This document shows positions 8,311 to 16,694 of a DNA stretch of 64,000 nt, piece after piece. Made by a program: the position numbers and the translations under genes. Source of the stretch: JAGOUB01 sp964648045 (GTDB lineage Bacteria; Patescibacteriota; Gracilibacteria; Peribacterales; Peribacteraceae); the NCBI GenBank assembly GCA_964648045.1, contig CAZYNU010000002.1:8808-72807 (forward strand). The letters are read 5' to 3'. The notes beneath the pieces are model-generated. The model was not told where the DNA came from and ran no database searches. It worked only from the letters and a program-made list of their open reading frames with translations. Within the stretch, counting starts at the first letter, position 1, and each line of letters opens with the position of its first letter.

Positions 8311-9492
8311 ATGTTCCGTCGGATGGACCTACTCTTGCTCGGCGTGGCAGTGGGACTGACACTCTTCGGATTGGCGATGATCGCGAGCGTGTCCGTCTTT
8401 AAAAGTTATCAGTTGACGATCGACGCCGTGGGCGGCCCCACCAACGCCTTCTATTTGTGGCGCAGCTCGTTCCACGTACTTATTAGCACCAGCGTGATGT
8501 TGGGTGTGTCGCTCATTCCGTATCGCACCTGGGAACGGTACGCCCTGCCGCTCTTCGGCCTGACAGTTCTTTTGCTGCTCACGGTGCTGGGAATCTCGAG
8601 CCTCAGCAACGATTACGGCACAGCCCGAAGCTGGCTCGTCGTTGCCGGCTTTTCCGTGCAACCATCGGAAATTCTCAAACTGACCCTCGTCTTCTACCTG
8701 GCCGTCTGGCTGCAAAAGCGCGAACAGCAGGTCGCCACATTTAAAGAAGGCTTCCTCCCCTTCGTCACGCTGCTCGTGCTCTCCACGTTCCTCGTTGCCA
8801 TCCAGCCCGACCTTGGCTCGTTCCTCGTACTTTCCAGCATCGCAGTGACGATGTTCTTCATTGCCGGCGGCAGCCTCTTTCACTTGCTCTCGGGCGGTGT
8901 GATCGCGGCGTTGGTGGGACTGCCGATGATTTTACAAGAGGACTACGTCCGCAATCGTTTTAAGGCCTTCCTGGCTTTCAACGACCCCACGTTTAGCGAG
9001 ACCATCGGCTTTCAAATCAAGCAGGCGCTGATCGCGGTTGGCAGTGGCGGTATGTTCGGCGTGGGTTATGGCAAGTCGGTGCAGAAGTTTGGCTACTTAC
9101 CCGAAGTGCAGGGCGACATGATCTTCTCGGCCATGGGTGAAGAGCTAGGATTCCTCCGACTCTTGATCGTCCTGGGTCTCTACGGCGTGTTCGTGGTACG
9201 TGGCTACAAAATCGCACGCGAGGCCCCCGACCGCTTCGGCTTCCTGGTGGCGACGGGCATTACCACCTGGGTGGCATTCCAGACGCTCTTGAACATCTCC
9301 GTAAACCTGTCGCTCTTCCCGCTCACCGGTCTGACTCTGCCGTTCATTAGCTACGGCGGCTCATCGTTGCTCACCCTCATGATTGGCGTGGGCATTTTGC
9401 TGAACATTTCCGCGCACTCCACGGAGCAATCGCTGGCCGTGCGTCGGCCGAAGCGGGTCGAGAAGCGGCCGTCGTTCTTCCCCAGGGCATGA
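8311..9492 (+). CDS. ftsW: Peptidoglycan glycosyltransferase FtsW (SEDS family)
   Basis: A 393-residue SEDS membrane protein that polymerises lipid II into glycan strands at the septum. About ten transmembrane segments are visible. Conserved segments include VAIQPDLGSFLVL, VQKFGYLPEVQGDMIFSAMGEE and the C-terminal LPFISYGGSSLLTL. The TGLTLPFISYGGSS wording and the overlapping murG favour FtsW over RodA. ATG 8311 follows TACCAT by 8 nt, so the mRNA is predicted leaderless. The stop codon overlaps the murG start by 4 nt (ATGA), which implies translational coupling. Confidence 0.88.
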   Translation: MFRRMDLLLLGVAVGLTLFGLAMIASVSVFKSYQLTIDAVGGPTNAFYLWRSSFHVLISTSVMLGVSLIPYRTWERYALPLFGLTVLLLLTVLGISSLSNDYGTARSWLVVAGFSVQPSEILKLTLVFYLAVWLQKREQQVATFKEGFLPFVTLLVLSTFLVAIQPDLGSFLVLSSIAVTMFFIAGGSLFHLLSGGVIAALVGLPMILQEDYVRNRFKAFLAFNDPTFSETIGFQIKQALIAVGSGGMFGVGYGKSVQKFGYLPEVQGDMIFSAMGEELGFLRLLIVLGLYGVFVVRGYKIAREAPDRFGFLVATGITTWVAFQTLLNISVNLSLFPLTGLTLPFISYGGSSLLTLMIGVGILLNISAHSTEQSLAVRRPKRVEKRPSFFPRA

Positions 9493-10535
9493 CCGCCGTT
9501 CGCGTACTCCTCGTCGGCGGCGGCTCAACTGGGCACTTGGCGCCGCTGGTGGCCGTCTGGCGCGAGATTGAACGGGCCGAACCGCAGGCCAAAGTGTACG
9601 CCTTGGCCACCGACCGCGGCATCGACTCGGCCTTCCTGCAGCGTGAGCACATCTCACATGCGCTTGCGCCGTACCCCTGGCGAACACTCTGGCTGCCCTG
9701 GAGTCTGGCGCGGGGACTATGGCGCGCTGCAGGCGTACTGCAAGCTTTTCGACCAACGGTCATCGTGAGTAAGGGCGGCCTCGTGAGTCTGCCAGTGTGC
9801 TTGCTGGCGGTTCTGCGGCGCGTGCCGATCGTGGTGCACGAATCCGACGCGGTGATGGGCGGAGGCACGTCGCTCGTACGACGACTGGCAACCACGATCT
9901 GCCTGGGCATCGATACCGGCATGCGTGCGCCGAACATTGTCGTGACGGGCAACCCGGTACGACCGGAAATTACAGCCGGATCACGCGAGCGGGCCTTGGA
10001 GATGACGGGCTTAAGCGGGAAAAAACCGATCTTGCTCGTTACGGGCGGCAGCCAGGGTGCTGAAGCCTTGAATCAAGCGGTCATCGCGGCGCTACCACAG
10101 CTACTGCCGGTCATGGACATCATTCACCTGACTGGCGCAGGCAAGAGCGCCGGCGCCTCGCAACCCGGCTATTTCTCGGCCCCCGAATCGAACGGAGCAA
10201 TGGGCGACTTCTACGCGGCCGCCACCCTGTCGCTCATGCGCGGTGGAGCCGGCAGCATCAGCGAGTGCGCGGCCACGGGCACGCCGGCGGTCATTGTGCC
10301 GCTGGAGGGCCTGGCTCATGACCACCAATTGCGCAACGCCGAACGAACGACAACCAGCGGGGGGTGCGTGCTGCTGCGCCAACGCGATCTGGAACGTTTG
10401 CCGGAGGTACTTCTTTCCATCATCACCAATGAGGACCGGCTGCGCATCATGCGTACGGCCATCCGCGGGTTACAATCTCCCGATGCCGCCCGCCTCATCG
10501 CGAACCTGGTGCTGAAGGCGAGCATGGCTGCTTGA
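9489..10535 (+). CDS. murG: UDP-GlcNAc:lipid I GlcNAc transferase MurG
   Basis: A 348-residue peripheral membrane GT28 enzyme that adds GlcNAc to lipid I to make lipid II, the substrate of the adjacent FtsW. The N-terminal loop VGGGSTGHLAPL, VSKGGLVSLPVCL, VVHESDAVMG, the donor-site TGGSQGAEALN and RGGAGSISECAATG are all as expected. The usual HEQN segment is HESD. It overlaps ftsW by 4 nt and is the last gene of this two-gene unit. No terminator is visible before the cyclophilin gene. Confidence 0.93.
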   Translation: MTAVRVLLVGGGSTGHLAPLVAVWREIERAEPQAKVYALATDRGIDSAFLQREHISHALAPYPWRTLWLPWSLARGLWRAAGVLQAFRPTVIVSKGGLVSLPVCLLAVLRRVPIVVHESDAVMGGGTSLVRRLATTICLGIDTGMRAPNIVVTGNPVRPEITAGSRERALEMTGLSGKKPILLVTGGSQGAEALNQAVIAALPQLLPVMDIIHLTGAGKSAGASQPGYFSAPESNGAMGDFYAAATLSLMRGGAGSISECAATGTPAVIVPLEGLAHDHQLRNAERTTTSGGCVLLRQRDLERLPEVLLSIITNEDRLRIMRTAIRGLQSPDAARLIANLVLKASMAA

Positions 10536-10598
10536 AGAGGAAAAATTGTATTCAAGACCCTTGCAAAACCCAGGGGTGAGTCCGTAGCGTGAAGCCCT

Positions 10599-11243
10599 AT
10601 GGTCAAACTTCTTCTGCCACTCTTCGCCCTCGCGCTCTTGCTCATGGGCTGCACGCCAAAAACACCCACCACCAACCAGCCCTACGGCACCGGTGCCGTC
10701 GTCAGTTCCGTCTCCGTCTCTTCTTCCTCCTCCGCCCCCGCCATGGCCCTCAAGACTTTCTCCGGCATCACGCTCCTGACGGGTAAGCACGTCGTGACGC
10801 TCAAGACCTCGAAGGGTTCCATCACCCTCGAACTAGATGCCGACCGCGCCCCAATGGCCGTTACGAACTTCGTGACGCACACCAAAGACGGCTACTATGA
10901 CGACCTCACCTTCCATCGCGTGATCAGCGGCTTTATGATTCAAGGCGGCGATCCCGACGGCACCGGCCGCGGCGGCGAGAGCATCTTCGGCGAAACTTTC
11001 CCCGACGAGATTGTGGCCCCCATGGTGTACGCACGCGGCACGATTGCCATGGCCAACCGCGGACCCGACACGAACGGCAGCCAGTTCTTCATCATGCATA
11101 AGGACTACCCACTGCCGCCGAACTACACGATCTTCGGCAAGGTGACGGCCGGCCTCGACGTGGTGGATGCCATCGCCTTGGTGAAAACCGGCTCGCAGGA
11201 CCGTCCGTTGGAGCCTGTCACCTTCTCGGCTACGGCGAAGTAA
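10599..11243 (+). CDS. Cyclophilin-type peptidyl-prolyl isomerase lipoprotein
   Basis: A 214-residue lipoprotein. The signal peptide ends in the lipobox LLMGC (Cys about residue 18), followed by a Ser-rich tether (about 35-48). A cyclophilin domain fills about 60-212, with TFHRVISGFMIQGGDP (catalytic Arg, Gln), NRGPDTNGSQFFI and the C-terminal FGKVTAGLDVVDAI. It should assist folding of exported proteins at the outer face of the membrane, relevant here because many secreted proteins are encoded nearby. ATG 10599 lies 8 nt after TAGCGT. A clear terminator follows. Confidence 0.9.
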   Translation: MVKLLLPLFALALLLMGCTPKTPTTNQPYGTGAVVSSVSVSSSSSAPAMALKTFSGITLLTGKHVVTLKTSKGSITLELDADRAPMAVTNFVTHTKDGYYDDLTFHRVISGFMIQGGDPDGTGRGGESIFGETFPDEIVAPMVYARGTIAMANRGPDTNGSQFFIMHKDYPLPPNYTIFGKVTAGLDVVDAIALVKTGSQDRPLEPVTFSATAK

Positions 11244-11264
11244 TCTTTTTTGCACCAAAGAGAG

Positions 11265-11290
11265 ACGCCGTCCCTCGGGGCGGCGTTTTT
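11265..11290 (+). terminator. Rho-independent terminator
   Basis: A 10-bp stem ACGCCGTCCC / GGGGCGGCGT (one G-U pair) with a 2-nt loop is followed by TTTT. It ends the cyclophilin transcript. Confidence 0.88.
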
Positions 11291-11305
11291 GTGTTGGACT
11301 AGTGA

Positions 11306-11767
11306 TCACTTGAGGAAGTTCGCCACCTTCTCCATGGCCTCGGTCACTTGCTCAGCCGAGCTTCTACCTTGAACCTTCATGCCTAACCAGCCAATAAGGG
11401 AGACCGCAGCGATGCTACCCGCGACGATGCCGAACTCGCGCACGCCCAGCGGCACGCGAAGCAGCACCAGGCCCAGGCCGACCACGCAGGTAGCGAAGAT
11501 GCCGATCACCACGCCCGTCGCGAGCGTGACGATCACCAGCTTCTGGCGGTTCTCGGCGTTGTCCTGGGGCGTGGCGGCAATGGCCGTGAGCAGCTCGCTC
11601 GGTAGGATGACGGCCTCCTTTCCCCACTGTTTGAACAGGCTCTGCACCTTGCGCTGCAGCACCAGGCCCACGAGCGACTGAAACGAGACGGCCGTCTTGC
11701 CCTCGACGATGGCGCGGACGGGATCGCTCTTGAGGGGCACTTCGAGATCGCTCTGGGAGGGGTCCAT
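11306..11767 (-). CDS. Unknown membrane protein with two C-terminal helices
   Basis: A 153-residue protein I do not recognise. The first 75 residues are soluble and helical (KTAVSFQSLVGLVLQRKVQS). They are followed by a hairpin of two hydrophobic segments (VIVTLATGVVIGIFATCVVG and FGIVAGSIAAVSLIGWLG) and a short charged tail. A topology with both ends in the cytosol is likely. The start at ATG 11767 is preferred because TACACT ends 6 nt before it and the terminator of the upstream gene lies just outside. Function is unknown. Confidence 0.75.
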   Translation of the reverse strand: MDPSQSDLEVPLKSDPVRAIVEGKTAVSFQSLVGLVLQRKVQSLFKQWGKEAVILPSELLTAIAATPQDNAENRQKLVIVTLATGVVIGIFATCVVGLGLVLLRVPLGVREFGIVAGSIAAVSLIGWLGMKVQGRSSAEQVTEAMEKVANFLK

Positions 11768-11787
11768 GGCCGAAGTGTAGCAGATCG

Positions 11788-11816
11788 AAAAAACCGCCAC
11801 GGCTGTGCCGTGGCGG
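11788..11816 (-). terminator. Rho-independent terminator
   Basis: A perfect 10-bp stem CCGCCACGGC / GCCGTGGCGG with a 3-nt loop is followed by TTTTTT on the minus strand. It ends the 91-residue gene at 11842-12117 and insulates the downstream membrane-protein gene. Confidence 0.92.
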
Positions 11817-11841
11817 AAGGGTTGGCTGAGGGCGCTGGCGG

Positions 11842-12117
11842 TCAACGTTTCTCAGGGATAGCGGTCGAACCCGTGCCTTCCTGGGCGTCGTAGAACCACT
11901 GCTCGGTTTGCTGGGTGTCACGGTCAAAGACGGTGATGATGTACTGATGGGCCGAATCGACACCGGGGTCGAACACGGCGACGGCGTCGATACGCCGAGC
12001 CACACGACCCGTCAATTCCAGCTGAAAAAGCTGGAAGGTGCGGTTCTGCAGCGCCATGATCAGGTTGTAGCGCTTGGGTCCGTCACAGATTTTTTTAACG
12101 GTGATGGGAACGGTCAT
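11842..12117 (-). CDS. Unknown 91-residue protein
   Basis: A small soluble protein of predicted mixed beta character (YIITVFDRD, AVAVFDPGV) with no recognised family. The start at 12117 is set by a Shine-Dalgarno AGAGGA about 9 nt upstream. It is a solitary unit, with terminators on both sides (11788-11816 and 12228-12262). The 150-nt upstream gap has AT-rich patches, but I could not assign a -35/-10 pair. Confidence 0.7.
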   Translation of the reverse strand: MTVPITVKKICDGPKRYNLIMALQNRTFQLFQLELTGRVARRIDAVAVFDPGVDSAHQYIITVFDRDTQQTEQWFYDAQEGTGSTAIPEKR

Positions 12118-12227
12118 GATGCTGGTCCTCTGGTGGATCTTGTTCTCTTTGCCGCTTGATGGCGGTCCGTGATCGCACGGCTGCGCATACCGTACACCAA
12201 AATTTCTACTTGCATATACCGGTCAGA

Positions 12228-12262
12228 TAAAAGAAACCCGCTTCCCCCTCGTGGGAAGCGGG
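12228..12262 (-). terminator. Rho-independent terminator
   Basis: A perfect 10-bp stem CCCGCTTCCC / GGGAAGCGGG with a 6-nt loop is followed on the minus strand by TTTCTTTTA. It ends the 88-residue gene. Confidence 0.9.
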
Positions 12263-12269
12263 CGGATCA

Positions 12270-12536
12270 CTAGTCTGACAGTTCGCGCCCCTTACGGAGC
12301 GAACAGTTGTAGTACCAGTGGATGGGCATGTTGCCCTTACCCCGGTATCCACGGATGAACCAATTCAACTTGCTGCCATCCTCGGCGAGCAAGCCATTGA
12401 CGCGGACGACCACGGCCTCGCCGTGGAACACGAACGTGACGGCGTCCCTCCCGGCGAGAGCCGCCAGGAGCAGGTGTACCGACGGGCCGTCGGTAATGTC
12501 GTAGAGGGCCGGGGTCTGCTGCTCGGAAGTGGCCAT
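12270..12536 (-). CDS. Unknown 88-residue protein of a solitary cassette
   Basis: A small soluble protein, predicted beta-rich (AVTFVFHGEAVVVRVNG), with an aromatic C-terminal part (LNWFIRGYRG, IHWYYNC). I do not recognise it. I place the start at ATG 12536, where AGGAGAG lies 9 nt upstream. An ATG at 12617 is in frame but sits only 4 nt after the -10 box and has no ribosome site. The gene has its own sigma-70-type promoter (12622-12649), a leader of about 80 nt and its own terminator. It sits directly after gltX. Confidence 0.68.
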   Translation of the reverse strand: MATSEQQTPALYDITDGPSVHLLLAALAGRDAVTFVFHGEAVVVRVNGLLAEDGSKLNWFIRGYRGKGNMPIHWYYNCSLRKGRELSD

Positions 12537-12621
12537 GGCGACCATCTCTCCTGCTTCTGAATGAACAGTGATCCGCCGCGACATTGGTTGTGCCACGACA
12601 TCCGTACTCACGGACATCAGT

Positions 12622-12649
12622 AAATTACACTATTTTTAGTATTTGTCAA
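12622..12649 (-). promoter_or_regulatory. TTGACA-type promoter of the 88-residue gene
   Basis: On the minus strand TTGACA (12644-12649) and TAATTT (12622-12627) are separated by 16 nt. The sequence around the -35 reads ATATTTGACAAATA, shared with several other solitary genes in this window. Predicted transcription start is near 12615. Confidence 0.72.
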
Positions 12650-12654
12650 ATATC

Positions 12655-14115
12655 TCACTGAGCCTTCCGCAGGCGGTCCAACGTCTCCTTTTGACCAAGA
12701 ATTCCGGCCATCTCGGTGGCACCGGGGCTGAACGGCTGGCCGGTGAGGGCGGCGCGCAGCGGCCAGAGCGTCTGGCCGAGCTTCCAGCCCTTCTCCTCGC
12801 CCTTGGCGCGAAGCAGTGCGAGCAGCGCCTGGTCATTCCAGTCGGCGGCGGGCACGGCCTCGAGCGTGGCGATGAGCGTGGCCAGGATTTCGGGCAGCAG
12901 CTCGGGCGTCACCTTCTGCTTGGGATTGGCGAGCAGCTCGACCGTCACATTCTCAGGTGCGCGATAGAACGGGCGCAGCATGGCCGCGGCCTCCGAGAAG
13001 AACGTCACGCGCTCGCGGATGAGCGCGATCTTCGATGCAAAATTCTGGTCACCCTCAATCTCCGGCAGCTCGCTCTTGGCCGCCTCGCGGCAACGGCGCT
13101 CGAACTCCTCTACCGGCAATTTTCGCATCCACTGGCCCTGTAGCCAGTCGAGCTTCTGCAAGTCGAAGACGGCACCTGCCTTCTGTACGCGCTCCAAACT
13201 GAACTGATCGATCAACTCCTGCTTCGTGAACACTTCCTGTTCGGTGCCGGGGTTCCAGCCGAGCAACGCCAAAAAATTGATCATCGCCTCGGGCAGGTAG
13301 CCCTTCTGAATGTACTCGCGCACCGAGACCGAGCCCTGGCGCTTGCTGAGCTTCGACTTGTCGGCGTTGAGCAGTAGCGGCAGATGGCCGAAGCGTGGTG
13401 GAGTCCAGCCGAAAGCCTGATAGAGCAAGATGTGCTTGGGCGTGGAGCTGAGCCACTCCTCGCCGCGCAGCACCAGGTCGATCGCCATCAGGTGATCATC
13501 GACGACGTTGGCGAGGTGATACGTGGGGAAGCCGTCGCTCTTCATGAGCACTTGGTCGTCGACGGTATGCCCCTTGAACGAAACTTTCCCACGAATGGCA
13601 TCGTCGAATTCCACCGTGCGTTCGTGTGGCACTTTCAGGCGCACGACATGCGGCTCGCCCGCGGCCAACTTGGCGGCAATCTCGTCGGTGGAGAGCTTGG
13701 CGCATTGGCGGTCATACATTGGTGCTTGCTTGCGCTCCTCCTGCTTTTTGCGCATCTCCTCAAGGCGCTCCTTTGTGCAGAAGCAGCGATACGCCTGACC
13801 GCCCGCGATGAGTCGATCGCAATGCTCGCGGTAGAGATGGGTACGCTTCGACTGCGTGTACGGACCGCGCTCGCCGCGCTCGGCCGGGTGGCCACCTTGC
13901 AAGATCACGCCTTCGTCGGGCAGTACGTTGGCCCAGGCGAAGCAATCGAGAAAATCTTCCACTGCACCCGCCACTTCACGCTCTTGGTCGGTATCTTCCA
14001 CGCGCAGTAAGAATTGACCGCCTTCTTTGCGAACAATCAATTCGTTATAGAGCGCCGTGCGCAAACCGCCCACATGCAGGAGACCGGTGGGGGAGGGGGC
14101 ATAACGGGTGCGCAT
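12655..14115 (-). CDS. gltX: Glutamyl-tRNA synthetase
   Basis: A 486-residue class I aminoacyl-tRNA synthetase that charges tRNA-Glu. The N-terminus shows the HIGH-type signature APSPTGLLHVGGLRTALYN. VEDTDQEREV and the KMSKS equivalent NADKSKLSKRQGSVSV follow, then a helical anticodon-binding domain. A CysXCys pair (YRCFCTKE, residues about 109-111) and nearby YDRQC may form the zinc site of some GluRS. The enzyme could be non-discriminating, since no gatCAB is visible. ATG 14115 is 8 nt after TATAGT (leaderless). It is divergent from murB, with both -10 boxes packed into 51 bp. Confidence 0.95.
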   Translation of the reverse strand: MRTRYAPSPTGLLHVGGLRTALYNELIVRKEGGQFLLRVEDTDQEREVAGAVEDFLDCFAWANVLPDEGVILQGGHPAERGERGPYTQSKRTHLYREHCDRLIAGGQAYRCFCTKERLEEMRKKQEERKQAPMYDRQCAKLSTDEIAAKLAAGEPHVVRLKVPHERTVEFDDAIRGKVSFKGHTVDDQVLMKSDGFPTYHLANVVDDHLMAIDLVLRGEEWLSSTPKHILLYQAFGWTPPRFGHLPLLLNADKSKLSKRQGSVSVREYIQKGYLPEAMINFLALLGWNPGTEQEVFTKQELIDQFSLERVQKAGAVFDLQKLDWLQGQWMRKLPVEEFERRCREAAKSELPEIEGDQNFASKIALIRERVTFFSEAAAMLRPFYRAPENVTVELLANPKQKVTPELLPEILATLIATLEAVPAADWNDQALLALLRAKGEEKGWKLGQTLWPLRAALTGQPFSPGATEMAGILGQKETLDRLRKAQ

Positions 14116-14166
14116 TGGCCAGGACTATACAGGATCCCGGCGGCAGCGGGTGGTATACTTCGGATC

Positions 14167-15042
14167 ATGGAGATCCAATCGCTCGTCCCCGTCGGTTCCA
14201 AGACCACGATGCGCATCGGCGGGCAGGCCCGCGCCTACGCCGAAATCACCACCAAGGAAGATGCAGAACAGGCCGTGGCCTATGCCAAAGAGCACGGGCT
14301 TCCGCTCATTATGTTGGGCGGCGGTTCCAATACCGTCTTCGCGGACGGTGTGGTGGAAGCACTCGTCTGTCGCATCAAGAACACCGACACGAACATCGAG
14401 GGCAACCACGTCACGGCGAACGCGGGCGTCACGCTCGGCTCGCTCATTCACGAGCTGGCCGACCATGATCTGGATCTTTCCGCTCTCACCGGCATTCCCG
14501 GCACTCTTGGCGGCGCCATTATCGGCAATGCCGGCCAGGGCTTTGGAGGCACGTGGATCGACACCTACGTGCGCAGCGTCACCGTCCTGATGGGAGGGCA
14601 CTGGCAGACGCTCTCGCCCGTGGCCTGCCGCTTCCGCTACCGCGAGAGTGGTTTTAAGGAGATCGACGGTCCGGTGGTGGTATGGGAAGCGACGCTGGAA
14701 GTGCCTTCGCGCCCCGGTGCGGAAGTGAAGGCGGAGGTGGAGCGACTTTTGCAGAAGCGCATCGAGACGCAGCCGCACCTCAAGACGGCCGGCTCGGCCT
14801 TCAAGTCACTGCCAGACGGCACCCCGGCCTGGAAACTCATTGACGAGGCAGGCCTGCGCGGCACGAAGATCGGCGATTTGGAAATCAGCACCAAGCACTG
14901 CAACTTCTTCACGAATGCAGGCAAGGCCACATTCCAGAACGTGCTCGACATGACCGCGCTGATCCGCCAGAAAGTGCCGCGGATCGAAGGCATCGAGATG
15001 CGCCTCTACGGCAACGATGGAAAGATCGTGAAGCAGCACTGA
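14167..15042 (+). CDS. murB: UDP-N-acetylenolpyruvoylglucosamine reductase MurB
   Basis: A 291-residue FAD-dependent cytosolic enzyme that reduces enolpyruvyl-UDP-GlcNAc to UDP-MurNAc. The FAD-binding segments LGGGSNTVFADGVVEALV and LTGIPGTLGGAIIGNAG are clear. CRFRYRESGFK carries the catalytic Arg/Ser region, and the C-terminal part has SAFKSLPDGTPAWKLIDEAG and ISTKHCNFFTNAG. At about 290 residues it is a short form of the family. ATG 14167 follows TATACT by 7 nt, predicting a leaderless mRNA. Confidence 0.93.
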   Translation: MEIQSLVPVGSKTTMRIGGQARAYAEITTKEDAEQAVAYAKEHGLPLIMLGGGSNTVFADGVVEALVCRIKNTDTNIEGNHVTANAGVTLGSLIHELADHDLDLSALTGIPGTLGGAIIGNAGQGFGGTWIDTYVRSVTVLMGGHWQTLSPVACRFRYRESGFKEIDGPVVVWEATLEVPSRPGAEVKAEVERLLQKRIETQPHLKTAGSAFKSLPDGTPAWKLIDEAGLRGTKIGDLEISTKHCNFFTNAGKATFQNVLDMTALIRQKVPRIEGIEMRLYGNDGKIVKQH

Positions 15043-15068
15043 AGGGGTTGCCAAATAAACGGTTTGAT

Positions 15069-15099
15069 TCAAGATAGTTCGGCGTTGCCTCTATCTTGA
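15069..15099. promoter_or_regulatory. 9-bp inverted repeat upstream of the HDO-like gene
   Basis: TCAAGATAG (15069-15077) and CTATCTTGA (15091-15099) form perfect arms with a 13-nt spacer, 25 nt before the start codon. It could be an operator or a leader hairpin; sequence alone does not decide. Confidence 0.5.
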
Positions 15100-15123
15100 C
15101 CCTTCACCCGTCGGAGAAAACCC

Positions 15124-15717
15124 GTGCCTATTCAGAAAACTGGAACTCTCAAAGAAGAGGTCCGTCGCCTGCTGCCCAACCCCGCCAGCCTGAAGCCGGA
15201 ACGCCTACGTGCCATCGTGCGGACCTACGGCCTGTTCGCTGACAAATTCGTGCCCTGGCTCACCATCGTTCACGATGCGCAGCCGCCGGGCGCGGGCCGC
15301 GACGTCTGCCGCGACAACCTGATCTGTGAGATCGAAGAAGATCACCCCCGATTACTGCGGCAGTTCCTGGCCCAGATCGAAGCCGGTGAACGCAACGGTA
15401 CCCGCCTTGGGTCAAACATCGATTGCTGCCAGCCCTGGATCATGGCGATCGACGCGCACTGCCGGCAGCCGATTCCTGGCTTGGCCGTGATCGCCGGACT
15501 GGAACATGCCTCACTCGCGTTCATCCCCTGGCTTAAAGAAGTCGCTCGGATGCTGAAACTCGGCGAGATCCGTTATCTGGAGATTCACGGCGAGGCGGAC
15601 ATCGCCCACGCCCGCGAGCTGGAGGAAGCGCTCACAAGGTCTGGCGGCGGAGACGAGGTATTTCTGGCTTTCAGCCTGGTCCATGCCCTGCTCCGCGACA
15701 TTTTCACCGGCGTGTGA
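15124..15717 (+). CDS. Heme-oxygenase-like (TenA/PqqC-fold) protein, putative di-iron oxidase
   Basis: A 197-residue all-helical soluble protein. Two segments match the metal-ligand pattern of heme-oxygenase-like di-iron oxidases and related iron-containing redox proteins: GLEHASLAF, and YLEIHGEADIAHARELEE with an E-x2-H...D-x2-H arrangement. No pathway is suggested by the neighbours, so the substrate is unknown. The start is GTG 15124, with GGAG 7 nt upstream. It forms a solitary unit, with an inverted repeat in the upstream region and a strong terminator after it. A non-enzymatic TenA-like role is possible. Confidence 0.55.
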   Translation: MPIQKTGTLKEEVRRLLPNPASLKPERLRAIVRTYGLFADKFVPWLTIVHDAQPPGAGRDVCRDNLICEIEEDHPRLLRQFLAQIEAGERNGTRLGSNIDCCQPWIMAIDAHCRQPIPGLAVIAGLEHASLAFIPWLKEVARMLKLGEIRYLEIHGEADIAHARELEEALTRSGGGDEVFLAFSLVHALLRDIFTGV

Positions 15718-15732
15718 TGCACGCGCCTCCAC

Positions 15733-15763
15733 CCCCGGTCGGCCTACCGACCGGGGATTTTTT
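15733..15763 (+). terminator. Rho-independent terminator
   Basis: A perfect 10-bp stem CCCCGGTCGG / CCGACCGGGG with a 4-nt loop is followed by ATTTTTT. It ends the HDO-like gene. Confidence 0.93.
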
Positions 15764-15770
15764 ACGCAAG

Positions 15771-15792
15771 AAAAAAGCCCGGTCGCCCGGGC
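15771..15792 (-). terminator. Rho-independent terminator of ssb
   Basis: GCCCGG-GCGA-CCGGGC on the minus strand is followed by TTTTTT. It lies 18 nt after the ssb stop and back-to-back with the terminator of the convergent gene. Confidence 0.88.
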
Positions 15793-15809
15793 CTTCTGGG
15801 ATCGCGGGG

Positions 15810-16694
15810 TCAGAAGGGGAGATCCTCCACCTTCACTTCGCTCTTGTTGTAATCGATGTCGGGAATGCCGGCAGCGCCGATGCCCACGGCTGCCGTAGCC
15901 TCGGGGGCAGAGCGACGGCCTGGAGCCTCCTCGCCGAAGGGACTGCCACCAGAGGCGACGTCGGCACGCACGGCGTCGAGAGCGGTTTGGTTTTTGATGC
16001 CCAACAGCGAGACTGTGTCGGCTACGATTTCGGTGGCGTAGCGCTTCTGACCGGCCTGTGTCTCGAAGCTGCGGGTCTGCACACGGCCGGACACAAAGAC
16101 CTTACTGCCCTTCTTCAAGGTGCGCTGGCACTCGTCGGCCAGGTCGCCCCACACCACGACGTTATGAAACTCAGAACGTTCCTGAGCCACGCCGGCCTTG
16201 TCCTTCCAGCGATCGTTGGTGGCCAGACCGAGCGACAGCACCTTTTGGCCGCTGGTGGTAGTGCGAAGCTCCGGATCACGCGTCACGTTGCCGAGAAGAT
16301 CGGCACGATTGAGGCAGCTGGTGAGCTGACGGGCGTTCTCGGGCGACGGCATGGCACCGTCTTTGGGATCAAGCAAGATGAGATCGAGAGCGACCATTTT
16401 CGTTTTACTGCGCTTCTCCTTGGTTTTTTCGTCTTCCCAGCTATCAGTCTGCAAGCGACCAGAAATGAAGAGCTGCGAGCCAGCCTTCACGAACTGGCCG
16501 GCGACATTGGCCATAGGGCCCCACACCGTGACGGTATGGAAACTCTTACCTTCCATCATCTGTCCGGACTCGGATTTGAAGGAATACGGCACGACCAGAT
16601 TTAGGTCTGTGACCGTGGTGCCGCCCGGCGTCGTACGGACGTCGACAGGCTGCGTCTGGTAACCGATAATGTTTACGCGATTAAGGGAAAACAT
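15810..16694 (-). CDS. ssb: Single-stranded DNA-binding protein with two OB folds
   Basis: A 294-residue protein with two SSB-type OB folds in one chain. The first (about 1-120) starts MFSLNRVNIIGYQTQP and has FHTVTVWGPMANVAGQFVKAG. The second (about 130-240) has LNRADLLGNVTRDPELR, FHNVVVWGDLADECQRTLKKG and FVSGRVQTRSFE. The C-terminal tip ends VEDLPF, the acidic partner-binding tail. This two-domain layout resembles the dimeric SSBs of Deinococcus-Thermus, rather than the usual one-OB tetrameric form. I chose ATG 16694 because the canonical SSB start follows. A GTG further upstream (codon VQWERV), 7 nt after TATTTT, would add about 34 residues and cannot be excluded. Confidence 0.88.
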   Translation of the reverse strand: MFSLNRVNIIGYQTQPVDVRTTPGGTTVTDLNLVVPYSFKSESGQMMEGKSFHTVTVWGPMANVAGQFVKAGSQLFISGRLQTDSWEDEKTKEKRSKTKMVALDLILLDPKDGAMPSPENARQLTSCLNRADLLGNVTRDPELRTTTSGQKVLSLGLATNDRWKDKAGVAQERSEFHNVVVWGDLADECQRTLKKGSKVFVSGRVQTRSFETQAGQKRYATEIVADTVSLLGIKNQTALDAVRADVASGGSPFGEEAPGRRSAPEATAAVGIGAAGIPDIDYNKSEVKVEDLPF

